Assembly: GCA_014905825.1 (NCBI GenBank)
Contig: JACGCN010000028.1
Coordinates: 434,001-498,000, forward strand
Source: Lyophyllum atratum
Taxonomy: Eukaryota; Basidiomycota; Agaricomycetes; Agaricales; Lyophyllaceae
Direction of reading: 5' to 3'
DNA: 64,000 nucleotides
Shown here: positions 1-11,264 of the stretch, in pieces
Numbering within the stretch: position 1 is the stretch's first letter
Layout of the letters: each line of letters starts with the position of its first letter
Notes under the pieces: model-generated
What the model saw: the letters and a program-made list of their open reading frames with translations, nothing else
The model's database searches: none
What the model was told of the DNA's origin: nothing
Translations under genes and position numbers: made by a program

Positions 1-1033
1 ATGTCTAGAACACCCTCGTCCCAATATCCTGATGCGCCCGGTTGTCCTGCGTTGACTGAACTCGGGTTCGCACCATGCACCCACATGCCAGTGGCGCAGG
101 CCTCCGCCTCGCCCATACTCATCCATTTACCAGCAATTAGACTGCCAAGGAAGGCGCTCGCAAGCTGAACGCGGCCTGTCCGCGCCCATACGTCTTGTGG
201 CCAGCTTTCCCGAACCCGCAAGAGCTGAGCGGCGACCAGGGATGCGTTAGCACATGTGCCAACTCGGTTGACCATGTGATCTGGCCCACCCAGGAGAGCT
301 TCAATCGCGAGCGCATGCGTGTGTGAGGAGATGTCTAGTGCGATGGGTGTAGTGGGAAGAGAAAAGGAATGGGCAGGGAAATGATTGTGTAGGAGAATGT
401 GAGGGTCTAGTGATGAGAGTGATGGTACAGTCGTAGATTTCCACCAGACTAGAGCATGCTAAAACAAAGTCGTGAGTACATAAAAGATAGAATATCTGTC
501 TTCACGTACTTGCGCAGCTCCTCCAATGGACCTTATCCTTGACAAATCGTGGTTTCGAGACAGCTTCTCGAGGAGCATGTCTATTATAAAATGTCACGTG
601 AGTCAGAATAGTGATCGAGATCGGACACGTGTAAAGGGAGATTGTGCCAAATCGAGCGAATCAGTTGGACGCCAAAAATTTTGGTTCCGTTTCGCCTGCA
701 CACGTCGTAAAATGCCATGGAACCTTTGACTCACCAAGGCCCTTGATCCACATTTCCACAGGAGTAGTATAAGCATCCCCGGGTGTCGTGAAAATTCCAC
801 CCTGTGTTCTGAAGACCCCAGACGAAGCAAGTGGGAGGAACGCAGATCAGAGGAAAGGAAGAAAAATGACACAAGATATGTACGCACTGGTATTCCGGTA
901 GTTCCGTATCAAAATCCACACTCTCCACCCCCACAAGCTCTAGACTCTCGTCGACAATTGTCGCCCGCAGCTGGTCCGTAGCCAGCTCGAGACCCAGGAA
1001 GAGGGCCTGTCCGGTTTTATGCCCAGTAGACAT
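1..1033 (-). CDS. Xylulokinase (D-xylulose kinase), 5' part, runs off the window
   Basis: FGGY-family sugar kinase that phosphorylates D-xylulose with ATP and feeds pentoses into the pentose phosphate pathway in the cytosol. Exons on the minus strand: 1033-888, 808-735, 580-510 and 458 to beyond base 1; frame is kept across all three introns. Exon 1 carries the FGGY amino-terminal strand (GLELATDQLRA) and FDTELPEY. Exon 2 gives GGIFTTPGDAYTTPVEMW, typical of eukaryotic xylulokinases. Exon 4 contains HALVWWK, GTCANASLVAAQL, TGRVQLASAFL and EAEACATGMWVH, all familiar from fungal xylulokinases. About 250 residues are visible; the second half with the ATP-binding lobe lies outside. The ATG at 1033 is the first Met and precedes the expected start of the fold. 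Family assignment is by recalled motif similarity; a related FGGY kinase is less likely. Confidence 0.88.
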
Positions 1034-2093
1034 CTATTTTGGTTTGGCGAAATATGAGGGTTGGGTCGACGTGGTATCCGGCGCAAGGCAGAGCTGTAGC
1101 ACAGGTGCGGTATGTGGGCGGCGCGTGGCGGTGAAAGATGCAACTTGAATTATGGCTCGACCGTAAAATGGAACGGGAAGGTGCAAGTCCAGTGGAAGAA
1201 GTGTCGGCAGGGAAGAGAAACGTTAGTCGTCGTCCTGGTGGTTGGTCGTGGAGAAACAATGAAGTGCCAACGCACGTCGTTCACAAAAAAGATGGATCCT
1301 CGTCCTTTCGAATTCTCAGGCCTTCGCGTCCCATCCATCACACCTTTTATTACATAAGCTGCCACTCTCGGCGCTTTCTCACACTTGAAGTGGCGGTTAT
1401 TCAGATTTCCCCTGACAACTCCCACTGTAAGCAGTCTGCAGCCTGCAGGAGGAGGTCTGAACGACTTATTTATTTCCAGAGGACGCTCAGCTCTGGAATA
1501 CGGAGATTATATCCGCCTCACCGTTTCCTGATGGAGCATGACCGCGGATAATGAGCGATTGTTCGCTAGAATGGAGCTATGTCTTGCTTCTCTGTTACTT
1601 AGTTGTCTGAAAACCGTTGTGGCGACAGATTAGCGGAAGGTAAGCATCAACTATCAGTCACTCACTTTTTTTGCTCATTTCTCTGCCAGAACCGTATTGT
1701 GAAACGTTAGTACAAGTTGTATTCGTATCTCGAAACGGAGACAGAAGAACGTATGAAAGGCTACCGTATCGTTGCACAAGCGCTCTCCGATAGTTCTGCG
1801 GTCTATGATCAACGCTCTTCAATTCCTAGCTCCAGAGGCGAAAGCAGATCTAAAATCAGATAATGGAATTGTGGGAAGCCCCAGGGATTACATTCCGACA
1901 TCGATTTTGAACGTCATGAGAACTCAAGCACAGACTGGGATTGGCATTTCTTGCTTCCTGATATTGGATCAAGATCCGTGAGGACGACACGCTCCATCCA
2001 CGTTTTCCTGTCTAGTTTATCATGGTGGCCCTTTCATTCTCCGAGTTTGCGTGATAGCTCTGCCTGACATCGCTGACAGTTGGCCTCCCCGCC
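1034..2093. other. Intergenic, divergent upstream region of xylulokinase and lectin 1
   Basis: About 1.06 kb between the divergent xylulokinase and lectin starts. Several short open frames exist on both strands, but none shows a recognisable domain or convincing splice joins. Presumed to hold both promoters; I see no clear TATA box close to either start. Confidence 0.5.
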
Positions 2094-2954
2094 ATGGCGA
2101 GTCAGAATGTCGATCACAAATTGAGGCCTGGGGTGTACCAAATCTTCAATTTCGTCAGCGGCACCACCATCGATCTCTCGGGAACCGACCGCAAATCGAT
2201 CTCAGGTCTTTATCAACTTTTTGGCCATAATTTTCTAGGTTTATTCGTTGTCATCAGGGTTTATTCCACATGAAGGGCCCAACCAAAAGGTATGTATTAG
2301 TTTTTGTTAGGTCGATAATCTGCTTAGACGCCACAAAGTGGGAATTTTCGCCTCTTGGGAAGGGGTATTCCATTCGCAGCTTGTTCACCGGAGACTACAT
2401 AACTGTCGAAGACGAGATTTACGACGGGGTTTCTATCGTCGCAAGCCCGTATCCAGTTAGTTGGGCGTTGGAGGCCGACGATTTCGAGCAAGGCATCTGG
2501 CGGTAGGCTTAGCTTTTACTATCATCTCAAACATTGAAATTCTACAATGTTTATCAGGATCGCTTGGCCTAATACTACACGTCTTTTTGTATTTGATCTG
2601 GCCGATCAAGGTAATAGCAAGCCTGGTACACCGGTAGCGTGTTGATCATTTCTATCATGGCAAGTGTTGCTTACTTGTATTATTACCTAGATTCAGCTCA
2701 AGGAACGATATCCATTTGAATCCTCCCGTCTCTGGAGGTTTGTACTTCAGAGGGCGACGCCAGAATCTACCGTAGACTCTCGCGCCCCTTCAAACATTCC
2801 TCGCCAACCTGAGTCTCCGATAACCTCAACCGCAGACACTATCATCAACGCTGAGGGTTTGAAGCTCGGTGGGAATGGCGAGCTTACGATCACGACGACT
2901 ACAACGACTATCACGACAACTGTCACAAAGGTTGCAAAGCTCAATTGCCCTTAG
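2094..2954 (+). CDS. Ricin-B-like beta-trefoil lectin domain protein (lectin 1)
   Basis: Predicted carbohydrate-binding beta-trefoil protein of the fungal ricin-B-like group. Exons 2094-2205, 2258-2289, 2339-2502, 2558-2633 and 2691-2954 give 215 residues. Visible motifs are LRPGVYQIFNFVSGTTIDLSG at the start, then GPNQKWEFSPLGKGYSIRS, WALEADD and a final LWRFV that closes the trefoil. This gene has an extra fifth exon encoding a tail of about 70 residues rich in Thr (a run of ITTTTTTITTT), absent from the two neighbouring paralogs. No signal peptide, so cytosolic, as is usual for the family. Exon 3 is 164 nt, the same length as in both paralogs, which supports the splice model. Sugar specificity cannot be read from sequence. 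Confidence 0.82.
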
Positions 2955-3701
2955 CTCAGCCTCGCTTCTGCTGATATCGGATACAAACTGCGTAGCGAAT
3001 TCAATTGCAAGTAATGGTGGTGAAAGCTCTTCAGGTACAGCCTACTAAGAGACCAACTCATTTCGGACGCCGTCCACTGGAATTCCGTCGATGCGGCGTC
3101 CACGCGCTCGCAAGCGTTATTGGGTAGGATAAGTCCGATGTTCGAGGGAAAAGCAAAGTGGGGTGAGCAGGAATACTGCATGCGGTCAAGTTGGCCGCAG
3201 CCATCTAATGCAGTCACTCGGCGTGCTCGTTCTGTGTGAAGTAGATGGCATCTGGTACACTCGAGATTGTGGATAGAAGGAGTTATCGCATCGCTGGCTG
3301 ACGTAGGAGCAATGGACGCAGAAGCAGCCAGTGGAGGTGTGGTAGGGCTGGTCATGGTCATGGGTCCCATTCAACCTTTTCTATATATCTCATGATCCTA
3401 AATATGGACCTACTCAGTCGGAGAATTTTCCACACCGAAAGCGTCATGGGTGCAGGCGTTTGGGAGCTTCTTGGTAAAAAAACATGCGCCTGCAAGGTGC
3501 GTTACCTTGTGGCTGAGAATCAAGCGGAAAATCGTCCAGTAGCATCCGAGTCGAAGAGTACAAACAACATGCGATTTAATCTGCAATCCGAAATGGTGAA
3601 ACAAATTTTCCGTTTACATTCCTACTACAAGTCCATTACAATCCGATTTTCCCTCGTACATAGCGCGCTGACGCGCTCAGTCGACTAGACATCAATGGTC
3701 G
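2955..3701. other. Intergenic between convergent lectins 1 and 2
   Basis: About 750 bp. A 139-codon open frame (3370-2951, minus, ATG start, TATATA about 15 bp upstream) is present. It matches no family I know and overlaps the lectin 1 stop, so I leave it unannotated. Nothing else is evident. Confidence 0.4.
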
Positions 3702-4334
3702 TCAGGCTTTACAACCGCACCATAATGATATACACTTGCCTTGCACGAATTTCCAGGTCTGGTGCGGCTTCCCCGAATTGCCCCAGATAGTGACAGGCGT
3801 TCCATTATTAACATTACCATAGTCGGACAGATCAACATTGAGTTTCCTTCCAGGAACGAAGAGCCTTCGAGGGTCCATACAAAATTAGTGACGGAGCAAG
3901 GGCCGCGACGAGTATCGCAAAAGGCAGCCTACCTGTAGGCTTCAGGGTTGTGATCGTCGTGGTTGATATCCCATCCAAATTCGTCGTCGACACCCCTAAC
4001 TGGGGTGTTGTCCTTTGGGGGGCCACCGAGCCCAAGGAACTTGCCGGTGCCGACGTTCCTCAAGGTCCACTGGTTGCCTTGTCTCCCCATGGTCCACTGT
4101 GGGGGTGACGGTATCAGATATCGATAAGGATCGCAATATGTCGACGTGCCTTCTGGTTATCGCCGTTGTGCTGATTCCAGCCTAGGACTGAGCGCCGGTG
4201 TAATACGTTAGCGATGATACGACTATGTGGTCGACTTTCCACGCACTCGAATGGCCATCCGTGCCCGAGAGGTCGAGAACGGTCTCAGACTTGGCGTTGA
4301 CGAGAATGTAAGTAAGTCCTTCCTGGATGGTCAT
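3702..4334 (-). CDS. Ricin-B-like lectin domain protein (lectin 2), with a GC-AG intron
   Basis: Second beta-trefoil lectin-like paralog. Exons (minus) 4334-4247, 4181-4150, 4096-3933 and 3864-3702 give 148 residues. Motifs: EGLTYILVNAKSETVLDLSG, NGDNQK|WTM at the exon 2/3 join, GTGKFLGLGG, GWDINHD, LFVPGRKLNVDLSDYGN and HQTWKFV near the end. Exon 3 is 164 nt, as in lectins 1 and 3, and the phases match theirs. The intron after NQK starts with GC (AAG|GCACGT), not GT; the nearest GT would break the frame, so a GC-AG intron (4149-4097) is the best reading. No signal peptide. It faces lectin 1 tail to tail and lies in tandem with lectin 3, so the three genes form a local family expansion. Confidence 0.8.
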
Positions 4335-5080
4335 GGTAGATTGAGGAGCTCAAACCGTTCGAACTTGAAGAAGGGTTTATATACGCTCCTCCCCCTGTAT
4401 CACGCGCAGTTGACTGTCTATGGGTCCATTGGAGAAGCCCTGAGCTCCGAACTTGATCAATTGAGACTCGAAGCACAGTTTGGGCTTGGGATGAGGGGCA
4501 ATTGGAGCCACTTGAAGGATAATGGGTGCCCGCTGACGACTGCTGACCCTTATCGCCATCGATTGTGCCTTCATCATCTATGAGAAGGACATAGCGCACC
4601 CCCGGATTATGGAGACCCTGCACACCGTTCTAATAGTAACATCATCGAATCCGATGTGGCAAGTGGGACCTGAATGCCTGGGTCTGCGTGGACAATGTGG
4701 TGGGAAAGAGGCCGAGAAATAGGGCAAAAATGTTCCTGGGCAGATCATGAATGCGGTGGCAACTAGGTAGAACAAGGTGAAGCTATGAGAAATATGGCAA
4801 AGATGATCCTGGGCAGATCGTGAATACGTCGTGGCAACTAGGTAGAACAAGGTGAAGCTATTTATAGTACATACACACAACAACCGAATCCGATAGGCGT
4901 CCCAAAATAAGAGCAGCGTCTGGAGGGGGTATGGAAACAACAAGAATGGAACACAACGTCAACAACGTATGGTATATAGTATCTGCACAAGTCCATGACA
5001 CCTCGGCGGTCCCCAACACAACTAAAGCATGGCAGTTGGTATCCAGGTGGTGCACAAATGACGCAAGAAAAAAACGCACC
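4335..5080. other. Intergenic between lectins 2 and 3, with a tandem duplication
   Basis: About 745 bp with no convincing gene. It holds the 3' flank of lectin 3, the presumed promoter of lectin 2 and the direct repeat at 4714-4861 listed separately. Confidence 0.5.
4714..4861. repeat. Direct tandem duplication, about 74 bp, two copies
   Basis: Copies at 4714-4786 and 4787-4861 both begin GAGAAATA and end AGGTGAAGCTAT, with a few substitutions and a 2-bp length difference. They lie head to tail without spacer in the 3' flank of lectin 3. No coding role is apparent. Confidence 0.85.
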
Positions 5081-5685
5081 TCAAATGCGGTCAAATCTCC
5101 AAGTCTGATGGACACCCGCCCATCTGTACCAGAGCGTGATAGCGGTGCCGGGTACCTGGCTTCCCTTGTTATTCAGGTCTACGTTGAAGGTAGTGTTGGG
5201 TACGAAGATCCTAAGTTGATTGTCATTGTTACTTGGTTGAAAAAATATATGTCGGGATGTGTGGGACGTACCTGTAAGTGCTGGGGTCGACCTCGTCGTG
5301 CCAGATGTGCCATCCGACGGGTGTCGTCACTGCGACGAGGCGCGTTCCATTCGTGTTTGAGCCGTCAATGCCGAGGTAGAGCCCGCTGCTCACAGAACGG
5401 AAAGTCCATCCCGAATTTGTCCACTGTAGCGCCCACTGCAGCAAACAAATTGAGTTCCGCCGAAATATGATCCAGGCAAAGTACTATACCTTCTGGTTGT
5501 TCGTATTGTGACTGGGGTATCCGATGACTAGAAAACGCAACCTTTTAAATAAAAGAGGTCGTGGGTTGAAATTTTTCTGACATACCTGTTTTGTTGTCCA
5601 AGCCGGACAAATCCATCACCGTACCAGATTTAGCATTGGTAATGCGGTACGTGAAGCCGGACTGGACGAGTTCAGGTGTGGACAT
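5081..5685 (-). CDS. Ricin-B-like lectin domain protein (lectin 3)
   Basis: Third paralog of the lectin cluster and the most canonical. Exons (minus) 5685-5586, 5527-5490, 5435-5272 and 5210-5081 give 143 residues. Motifs in order: YRITNAKSGTVMDLSG, NNQK|WALQW, SGLYLGIDG, GWHIWHDEVDPSTYR, IFVPNTTFNVDLNNKGSQ, then TLW...HQTWRF at the C terminus. The length fits a single beta-trefoil. Exon 3 is again 164 nt and all intron phases match lectins 1 and 2, indicating recent common origin. No signal peptide or membrane segment. Such proteins are usually cytosolic fungal defence or storage lectins. That role is family knowledge, not shown by this sequence. Confidence 0.85.
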
Positions 5686-6512
5686 GGCGTGTAAAGGCAA
5701 ATGGCGCGGGGTGGGGGGGCAGAAGAGAAAGAGCGAAGAGGAAAGCGGAAGTGAAGGGCGTGGAGTTTATGTATCCCTCGAGGCTAAATTATATGATGGC
5801 GATTCGGACCTAGAACGACCTTCCAGACGTCATTGAGCGAACCGATTACGGCGTCGTGGAATTAGAAGGACAGCATGGAAGCAGGGCGTACCGTGGCAGG
5901 ATCCCTGGTGGCGCCCTATTCGCCCATGCAAGAGCGAGATGATCAAGGGGTTCCGAAATTTGAACAAATAGCAATAGTCGTGGGTGGTGCGCGGTCGGCA
6001 ACAAGTGGGGAACGTGTTATGTGCAGGCGCTAGAGGACTCCAATGAGGACTCAACGAGGCGGGAAAAGAAGGGATGTTTGCGCCATCATTTGATTGAGTG
6101 GCGGAATGCACGTTGTTGGACAGACACCGGCGCAATTTGAATAACGGCAAGACTGCCTTGCTCTGTCGGTCGTTACCGGGAGTGAAATAAGCCCGAGCAG
6201 CCATAAGTACATCGTCGGTTGAACATGGAAAACGCAGGACAAGAGGAGGACAGTGGCACAGGGTGATCGGTTGGTTCATTTTAGGGCCTTGGAGTGCCCA
6301 GAATGGCATAGTCGAGGTATCATGCAATAGCCACGTGGCATGGCCATCAACAACTATCCCTGACGTCGTCCTGACTCCTGAGGTTGCAAATTTGCGGAAA
6401 ACCGAGGCATGTTGGGTTGAACATCCGAGAGAGCGTTGTAACCTGATTATTGGAAATCCCTCCAGGCCCAGCCGAGGGCGGAATTGCGTACAACATCAAT
6501 GCGACATTGTCC
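5686..6512. other. Intergenic between MDP-1 phosphatase and lectin 3
   Basis: About 830 bp. A 165-codon minus-strand frame (6327-5830) has no recognisable domain or plausible splice context and looks fortuitous. Presumably holds the lectin 3 promoter. Confidence 0.45.
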
Positions 6513-7468
6513 CTACTCATCATCTGCGTGTCGGCTCCTCCATTTAGCAAGTCCTTTCTCAAATACGTCATGATTGACTCCTCGAGGAACAATGCAGAAC
6601 GTCACCCCTGCAGAACACGATCAGCCCCTTGTACTCTTCTAAGCACTTCAGGCGCTTACCAAGTTCCTCGACCTCGCCATTTCGGTGTTCATCGTCAAAG
6701 AAAAGCTGTGTCTTCGGTTTGGGATCGATCTCACGAACGAAAGACACGATGTGCACACACCATCTCCGAGTATGGTATGCCCGTTTTCTCGTGCAACTTC
6801 TTGAAGTGCGTAATTTTAGATCCTACAACCCTGGAGGTGAATTTGACGTGGCGAGAACATGATGCATGATAGCTACACGCACCAGGGTATATTTCGAGCT
6901 GGTCGAAGAAGTCTATGGCGGGCAGTACTTCGTCATCCTCATGCCCTCGTTTGGGGGGAACGAGAAGCAGCCGTAGTGCTTGTCGTGCTCTGCAGAGGTT
7001 TAGGTCTTTGGAAACCTCCGGGTGAAGTGAACATCACACACAGCTTTGGTGCATCAGTTCTTGAGCACGCGGCCATCACCACTTCAGCTGTGCGGATACG
7101 ATGCAAGATTTCGGGGACTTCTTTATAGAAGCTGATCTTGTCATTATGTCTAGCAAAGATGACGGTCAGCCTGTAACGTTGGCGCATGGATAACCAGCGT
7201 GAATCACTTGTCCAGGATTTCATTAAGGGTATCCTTAGTGCGGTGAAGTGGTCCTACAAATGTAGATTTGTGAGCGGTCAAGAGAGGAAAGCAGAGAGAG
7301 GGAGAAGCTACCTGTTACATGAGTGTCAATCCACAGATCCCAAAGCGTGTAGCTACGGTTCATCAGGCCCAGGTCCGAATCAGCACGACTGGGCAGTAAT
7401 GATCAAGAACACCATATCGAAACGTACTCGAGGTCGAATGCAATGAGTTTCGGAAGCTTAAGAGACAT
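6513..7468 (-). CDS. Magnesium-dependent phosphatase-1 (HAD superfamily)
   Basis: HAD-type phosphatase of the MDP-1 family; relatives act on phosphotyrosine and fructosamine-6-phosphates in the cytosol. Eight exons (minus): 7468-7428, 7352-7312, 7253-7208, 7149-7042, 6989-6883, 6822-6761, 6705-6660, 6607-6513, giving 181 residues, the usual family length. HAD motif I is AFDLDYTLW, with the nucleophile Asp and the acid Asp two residues later; the motif is created by splicing exon 1 to exon 2. AACSRTDAPKL is motif II, KITHFKKLH supplies the motif III lysine, and LFFDDEHRNGEVEELG is motif IV. The protein ends GVTFCIVPRGVN...FEKGLAKWR as in homologs. It shares a 304-bp divergent upstream region with the GT15 gene. 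Confidence 0.93.
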
Positions 7469-7772
7469 TGAAATACAGTTTCCTCGTATGTGGGCTCTGC
7501 TCTGGACAAGTATTACAGGCGTCTATTACAGCTGCTGCTTATGAAGGTGAATAGAAAGGGCGGAGATCAACAGAATCGCCGGAAGTTTGTGCCTGTTATC
7601 GGCGGTGGCCCCGCTGATGCCAAGGCGCTGGCGGCACCCCTACGGTCCAGGTTTACCGCTTCTCCACTACTCCACTCAGACTCCACCCATCACTGACATT
7701 GCGCAGCGCTGGTAGTCTTTCGGTGAATCTTCTCTCCCTTTCATTCACATCGCATCTTGGGGCAAATTTGCC
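7469..7772. promoter_or_regulatory. Divergent promoter region between MDP-1 and GT15 genes
   Basis: Only 304 bp separate the two start codons, so both promoters must lie here. Pyrimidine-rich stretches precede the GT15 start; no consensus TATA box is evident. Inferred from gene arrangement. Confidence 0.55.
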
Positions 7773-9525
7773 ATGCAAACATGGGTGCGGTACCTGCTGC
7801 TGGTGTTTGGAATGCTGGTGCGTCATCTTTCACGCTAACCTGTTCAGGTACCTCGCTAACCGATTTCAACAAATCGCCAGATCATCCTTCATTCTATCTT
7901 ACGTTTCTCACATGAGGACTATAATCGGGCGACGTCTTTCGAAACCATCATCCATGGCGACTCGAAGAAAGCGGAGGCACCCCTCGTACCAGACGCCTAC
8001 TACTTCCCAACGGGCCCAATCAATTCGACGCTGGCCGTTGACCGGCGTGCGAACGCGACATTTGTGATTCTGGCGAGGAACTCAGATATCAATGGTGCTT
8101 TGCGGAGTGTGCGGGATATTGAGGATAGATTCAATAAAGGCCGTGGATATCCCTATGTCTTCCTGAATGAGGAGCCCTTTACGGAAGACTTCAAGAAGTG
8201 AGTAGAACCATCATTTGAAGCGATATGTCACTCATATTCTGTATAGACGTGTCTCTGTGCTTTCGGCATCCTTGATGGAATTCGGTCAGATTCCGCGCGA
8301 ACACTGGTACCAACCTGATACGATTGACGAGGCCAAGGCATCGGAGGCACGCAAGAAGATGGAGGAGGAGAAAATCATCTATGGAGGTGCGTTGACCAAA
8401 CTACTGCCCGGCTGCGCGTGCTGATGCATATCCAGGCAGTGTATCGTAAACATCTTCTCCTATTTCGTGGTAACCGCACGTTGACCTTTTATTCCTTCAG
8501 ATACCGCAACATGTGTCGATACAACTCAGGCGTAGGTCAAATTTTATCGATCGTCTCCACGAAGTCAACATGACGTCATCTACAGTTTTTCTTCAAACAC
8601 GACCTTATGCAAAAGTATCGATGGTACTGGAGGATAGAGTGAGTTCACACTGTCCCCGATAATCGAGCACTTCTGATCCTCTACCCAGGCCCGAAGTACA
8701 CTTCCACTGCGACCTCAGCTTCGACCCCTTCCTCTTTATGGAGGACAACAATAAAGTTTACGGTTCGTATCGCAAGTCGTGCATGATCAAGAGACTGTAT
8801 ATTCAACCAGTGATTCGGTAGGATGGACAATCACGATGTACGAATTCGAGAAAACGATACCTACGCTATGGGGGCACGTTCGAGGTGCGTTCCTCCACAC
8901 TCTATCATCACTGATCGCCAATCCATTCTACTACGTAGATTTCATGGGCATGCACCCCGAGTACCTCGCGGAAGACAACGCACTGGGATTCATGTCCCAC
9001 GACGGCGGAAACAAATATAACCTATGCCATTGTATGTTCATTCCCGGCGCTCTAACACCACAAGCCTAACACCCTCGTCGCAGTCTGGAGCAACTTCGAG
9101 ATTGCAGACATGGAATTCTGGAGAGGACCGGCTTATACCGCGTTCTTCGAGTACCTCGACTCCACGGGCGGATTCTACTACGAGGTGCGTAACCCTCCCC
9201 ACACCCAACTCTCCCTTGTTAACCTACATTCGACCCTATAGCGTTGGGGTGACGCGCCAGTGCACAGCATCGCTGCAGCCATCTTCGCGAACAAGACCCA
9301 GCTCCACTTCTTCGACGAGATCGGATACGAGCACAACCCATACACGCATTGTCCGCAGAAAGAGGATACATGGAAGAAGGGCCGGTGTTCCTGCGACCAG
9401 TCGAAGAGCTTTGGTAAGTTTTGTCTTCCTATTTATAGATTTTTTGGGGGTGGCTTCTGATTGGTTGAGTAGATTATGACGGATATTCGTGTATGAAGAA
9501 ATGGGATGATTTCATTCGGGGTTGA
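7773..9525 (+). CDS. Kre2/Mnt1-type alpha-1,2-mannosyltransferase (GT15)
   Basis: Golgi type II membrane glycosyltransferase that adds alpha-1,2-mannose to O- and N-linked glycans. Twelve exons: 7773-7817, 7881-8197, 8247-8386, 8436-8445, 8501-8531, 8586-8638, 8689-8762, 8822-8884, 8939-9031, 9084-9184, 9242-9413, 9473-9525 (383 residues). The N terminus RYLLLVFGMLIILHSIL is a signal anchor. GT15 landmarks: ANATFVILARNSD, YGGSVSYRNMCRYNSG, YWRIEPEVHFHCD (containing the Glu of the active site), YGWTITMYE, GGNKYNLCHFWSNFEIAD, FWRGPAYTAFFEYLD, RWGDAPVHSIAAAIF and HNPYTHCP. Exon 4 is only 10 nt and encodes part of the conserved GSVS stretch. The upstream Met starting MQTWVRY is chosen because splicing then keeps frame and creates the membrane anchor. 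Confidence 0.93.
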
Positions 9526-10157
9526 GCCCAGCGTTTTCGTGCCATAGACTTATTAACATATTGTAATACAGGCGTAGGCTGTCCTATGCCCCTCGTTTTG
9601 GATCGCCGCATAACTTAAGTGAATATACTCAGCACATGCGTGTTTGTACTTTCCTACTTCAGGCAGCTGCCGAGAACTGGCCGGAATTGTGGAAAGGTCT
9701 TCGACTGGAGAAACTATTGAATGCGTTGACCATCCCGGGTGAAGACCTTGATTTGAATTTGGCAGAAACACAGAACCTGAAAGCGAGATAAAAGCTTTAA
9801 TACGCCAACACGCGCCCGAGTATACCAGAGCCAACATCCTCCTGCAGTACATTCTACGAATCGTGAAGTAAGAACTTCATTTCGAAGCACAAAGTCTTTC
9901 TGTCCGAATTACGCCTGTCGATGTTTGCGTCACCGAAGCAGCAGTCGCTAGACGTCGGCGCCTCCTCTCTGAGAAATGTGCGTTTCCCCACAGATGATTT
10001 CACGTTTGTGCTGGGTCCCGTCACCTCTGGACTTGTGCAACGTTTCAAGCCCCAGATTCATCAGAGATACCGAGCATAGTGGATCGCTCCAGGCCTCGGC
10101 GCTCAGTGGCAACACTAGCGGGACATTCGCAGAGTGTTTTGAATCAAAGACCGTCAA
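9526..10157. other. Intergenic between convergent GT15 and SDR genes
   Basis: About 630 bp of 3' flanking sequence for two converging genes. Short open frames on both strands lack recognisable content. No RNA gene seen. Confidence 0.5.
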
Positions 10158-11218
10158 TCAAGACGACACCTCAGTAGCTTTGACGGTATGCTCCCACAGC
10201 TTCTTTCTGGCCTCTTCCGACCCGAAATACCTCTTCATCCCAATATCCTCGCCTCGAGAACCGACCCTGGAGAAGCCATCTCTGCTATTCAGGAGCCCGT
10301 GTAGCATGTACTCGCCGGAATCTGAGTAAGAAAGGGAGAAGGGGGAGGGAAGTCCCAAGAGGGATGAGGCTGCCCTAAACAGCGTCGAATCGGAAGAAGA
10401 CATCAGCGATGTTCGTACGTATCCAGGATGGGAGTGTACGAAGGTGAGAGCGGGGTTTTTGGCAGAGAATTCCTGTTGAGGTACAGATGTCATTAGTAAA
10501 AGGAGTATTGAAACGGATACGAGTTGCTTACCTGCATCATGAGATCGTTGTACGTCGGTGCTTGAAGTGCAGCATTGAGAATTGAAAATGTCTTCTTCAG
10601 TCCCAGGTCGTCGAGGTCAATGTTTCCGCCCTTCCCAGCAGCGAGAACTGACAAGACTTTAGAGTCTTCTCCAGCTTCCTTCGCCTTCTGCAACGCAGGA
10701 AGCAAGTCGTTAATGAACTTCCACCGCGCATAATAATGCACTGCGAGCTTCCTATCTATGCCTTCCTCCGTCTCGTCCCGTCCCTTCGTTGACATGATGC
10801 CAGGGCTCATGACCAGGAAGTTAATCTTCGGTATACGGGTAAGCAGCTCCCTCGTCACAGAGTCCACATTCTTCATGAGTGTCGCGTCGCACTGGACGAA
10901 CTCATGGGTGTACTTGGCGCCGGTCTGGGTGGGTTTGGGGAACTGTGCAATAATAGCTTCCGCCGCGGCACGGTTTCGGCCAATGAGGACGATGTGAGCA
11001 TTTCCTTTGGTGTGCTGAGCGAATGCCTCGGCCAGGCCCTGCCCGATTCCGGATGTCCCGCCTATAAAGAGTGCGACGGGGGTATAGGAAGGCTTGAATG
11101 CGGCGTTCGCGGTGCGAACAGCAGTAAGGGAGGGCATGTCGGTCTTTGAATAGGAAAAGTAGGAGATTAGCACGACCAGTAGAGAGGCCAACAGAAGATA
11201 GGAACTGGGGAGCTGCAT
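10158..11218 (-). CDS. Short-chain dehydrogenase/reductase with N-terminal membrane anchor
   Basis: NAD(P)-dependent oxidoreductase of the classical SDR fold. Two exons (minus) 11218-10532 and 10472-10158, joined in phase 0, give 333 residues. The N terminus SYLLLASLLVVLISYF is a likely signal anchor. The Rossmann motif GGTSGIGQG is followed by IVLIGRN, CDAT, NFLVMSPGI in place of the usual NNAG, and YYARWK, which supplies the YxxxK catalytic pair. The ATG at 11218 is preferred over upstream in-frame codons because a TATA-like TATAAA lies about 40 bp upstream (11264-11259), inside the longer open frame. Substrate unknown. It follows MON2 on the same strand, 332 bp downstream. Confidence 0.85.
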
Positions 11219-11258
11219 GCACCGATGAACCGCCCCGTCCACAGTCGTACTTCCAGTG

Positions 11259-11264
11259 TTTATA
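11259..11264 (-). promoter_or_regulatory. TATA-like box of the SDR gene
   Basis: CTCTATAAACACT on the minus strand, 41-46 bp before the ATG at 11218. It lies between the MON2 stop and the SDR start. Confidence 0.45.

Noticed and set aside
2951..3370. 139-codon minus-strand frame starting MGPMTMTSP
   Set aside because: Has an ATG and a nearby TATATA, but no recognisable content and it overlaps the lectin 1 stop; left as unresolved.
5830..6327. 165-codon minus-strand frame between lectin 3 and MDP-1
   Set aside because: No domain, no splice context, and a Cys/His/Pro-rich composition typical of noncoding frames.
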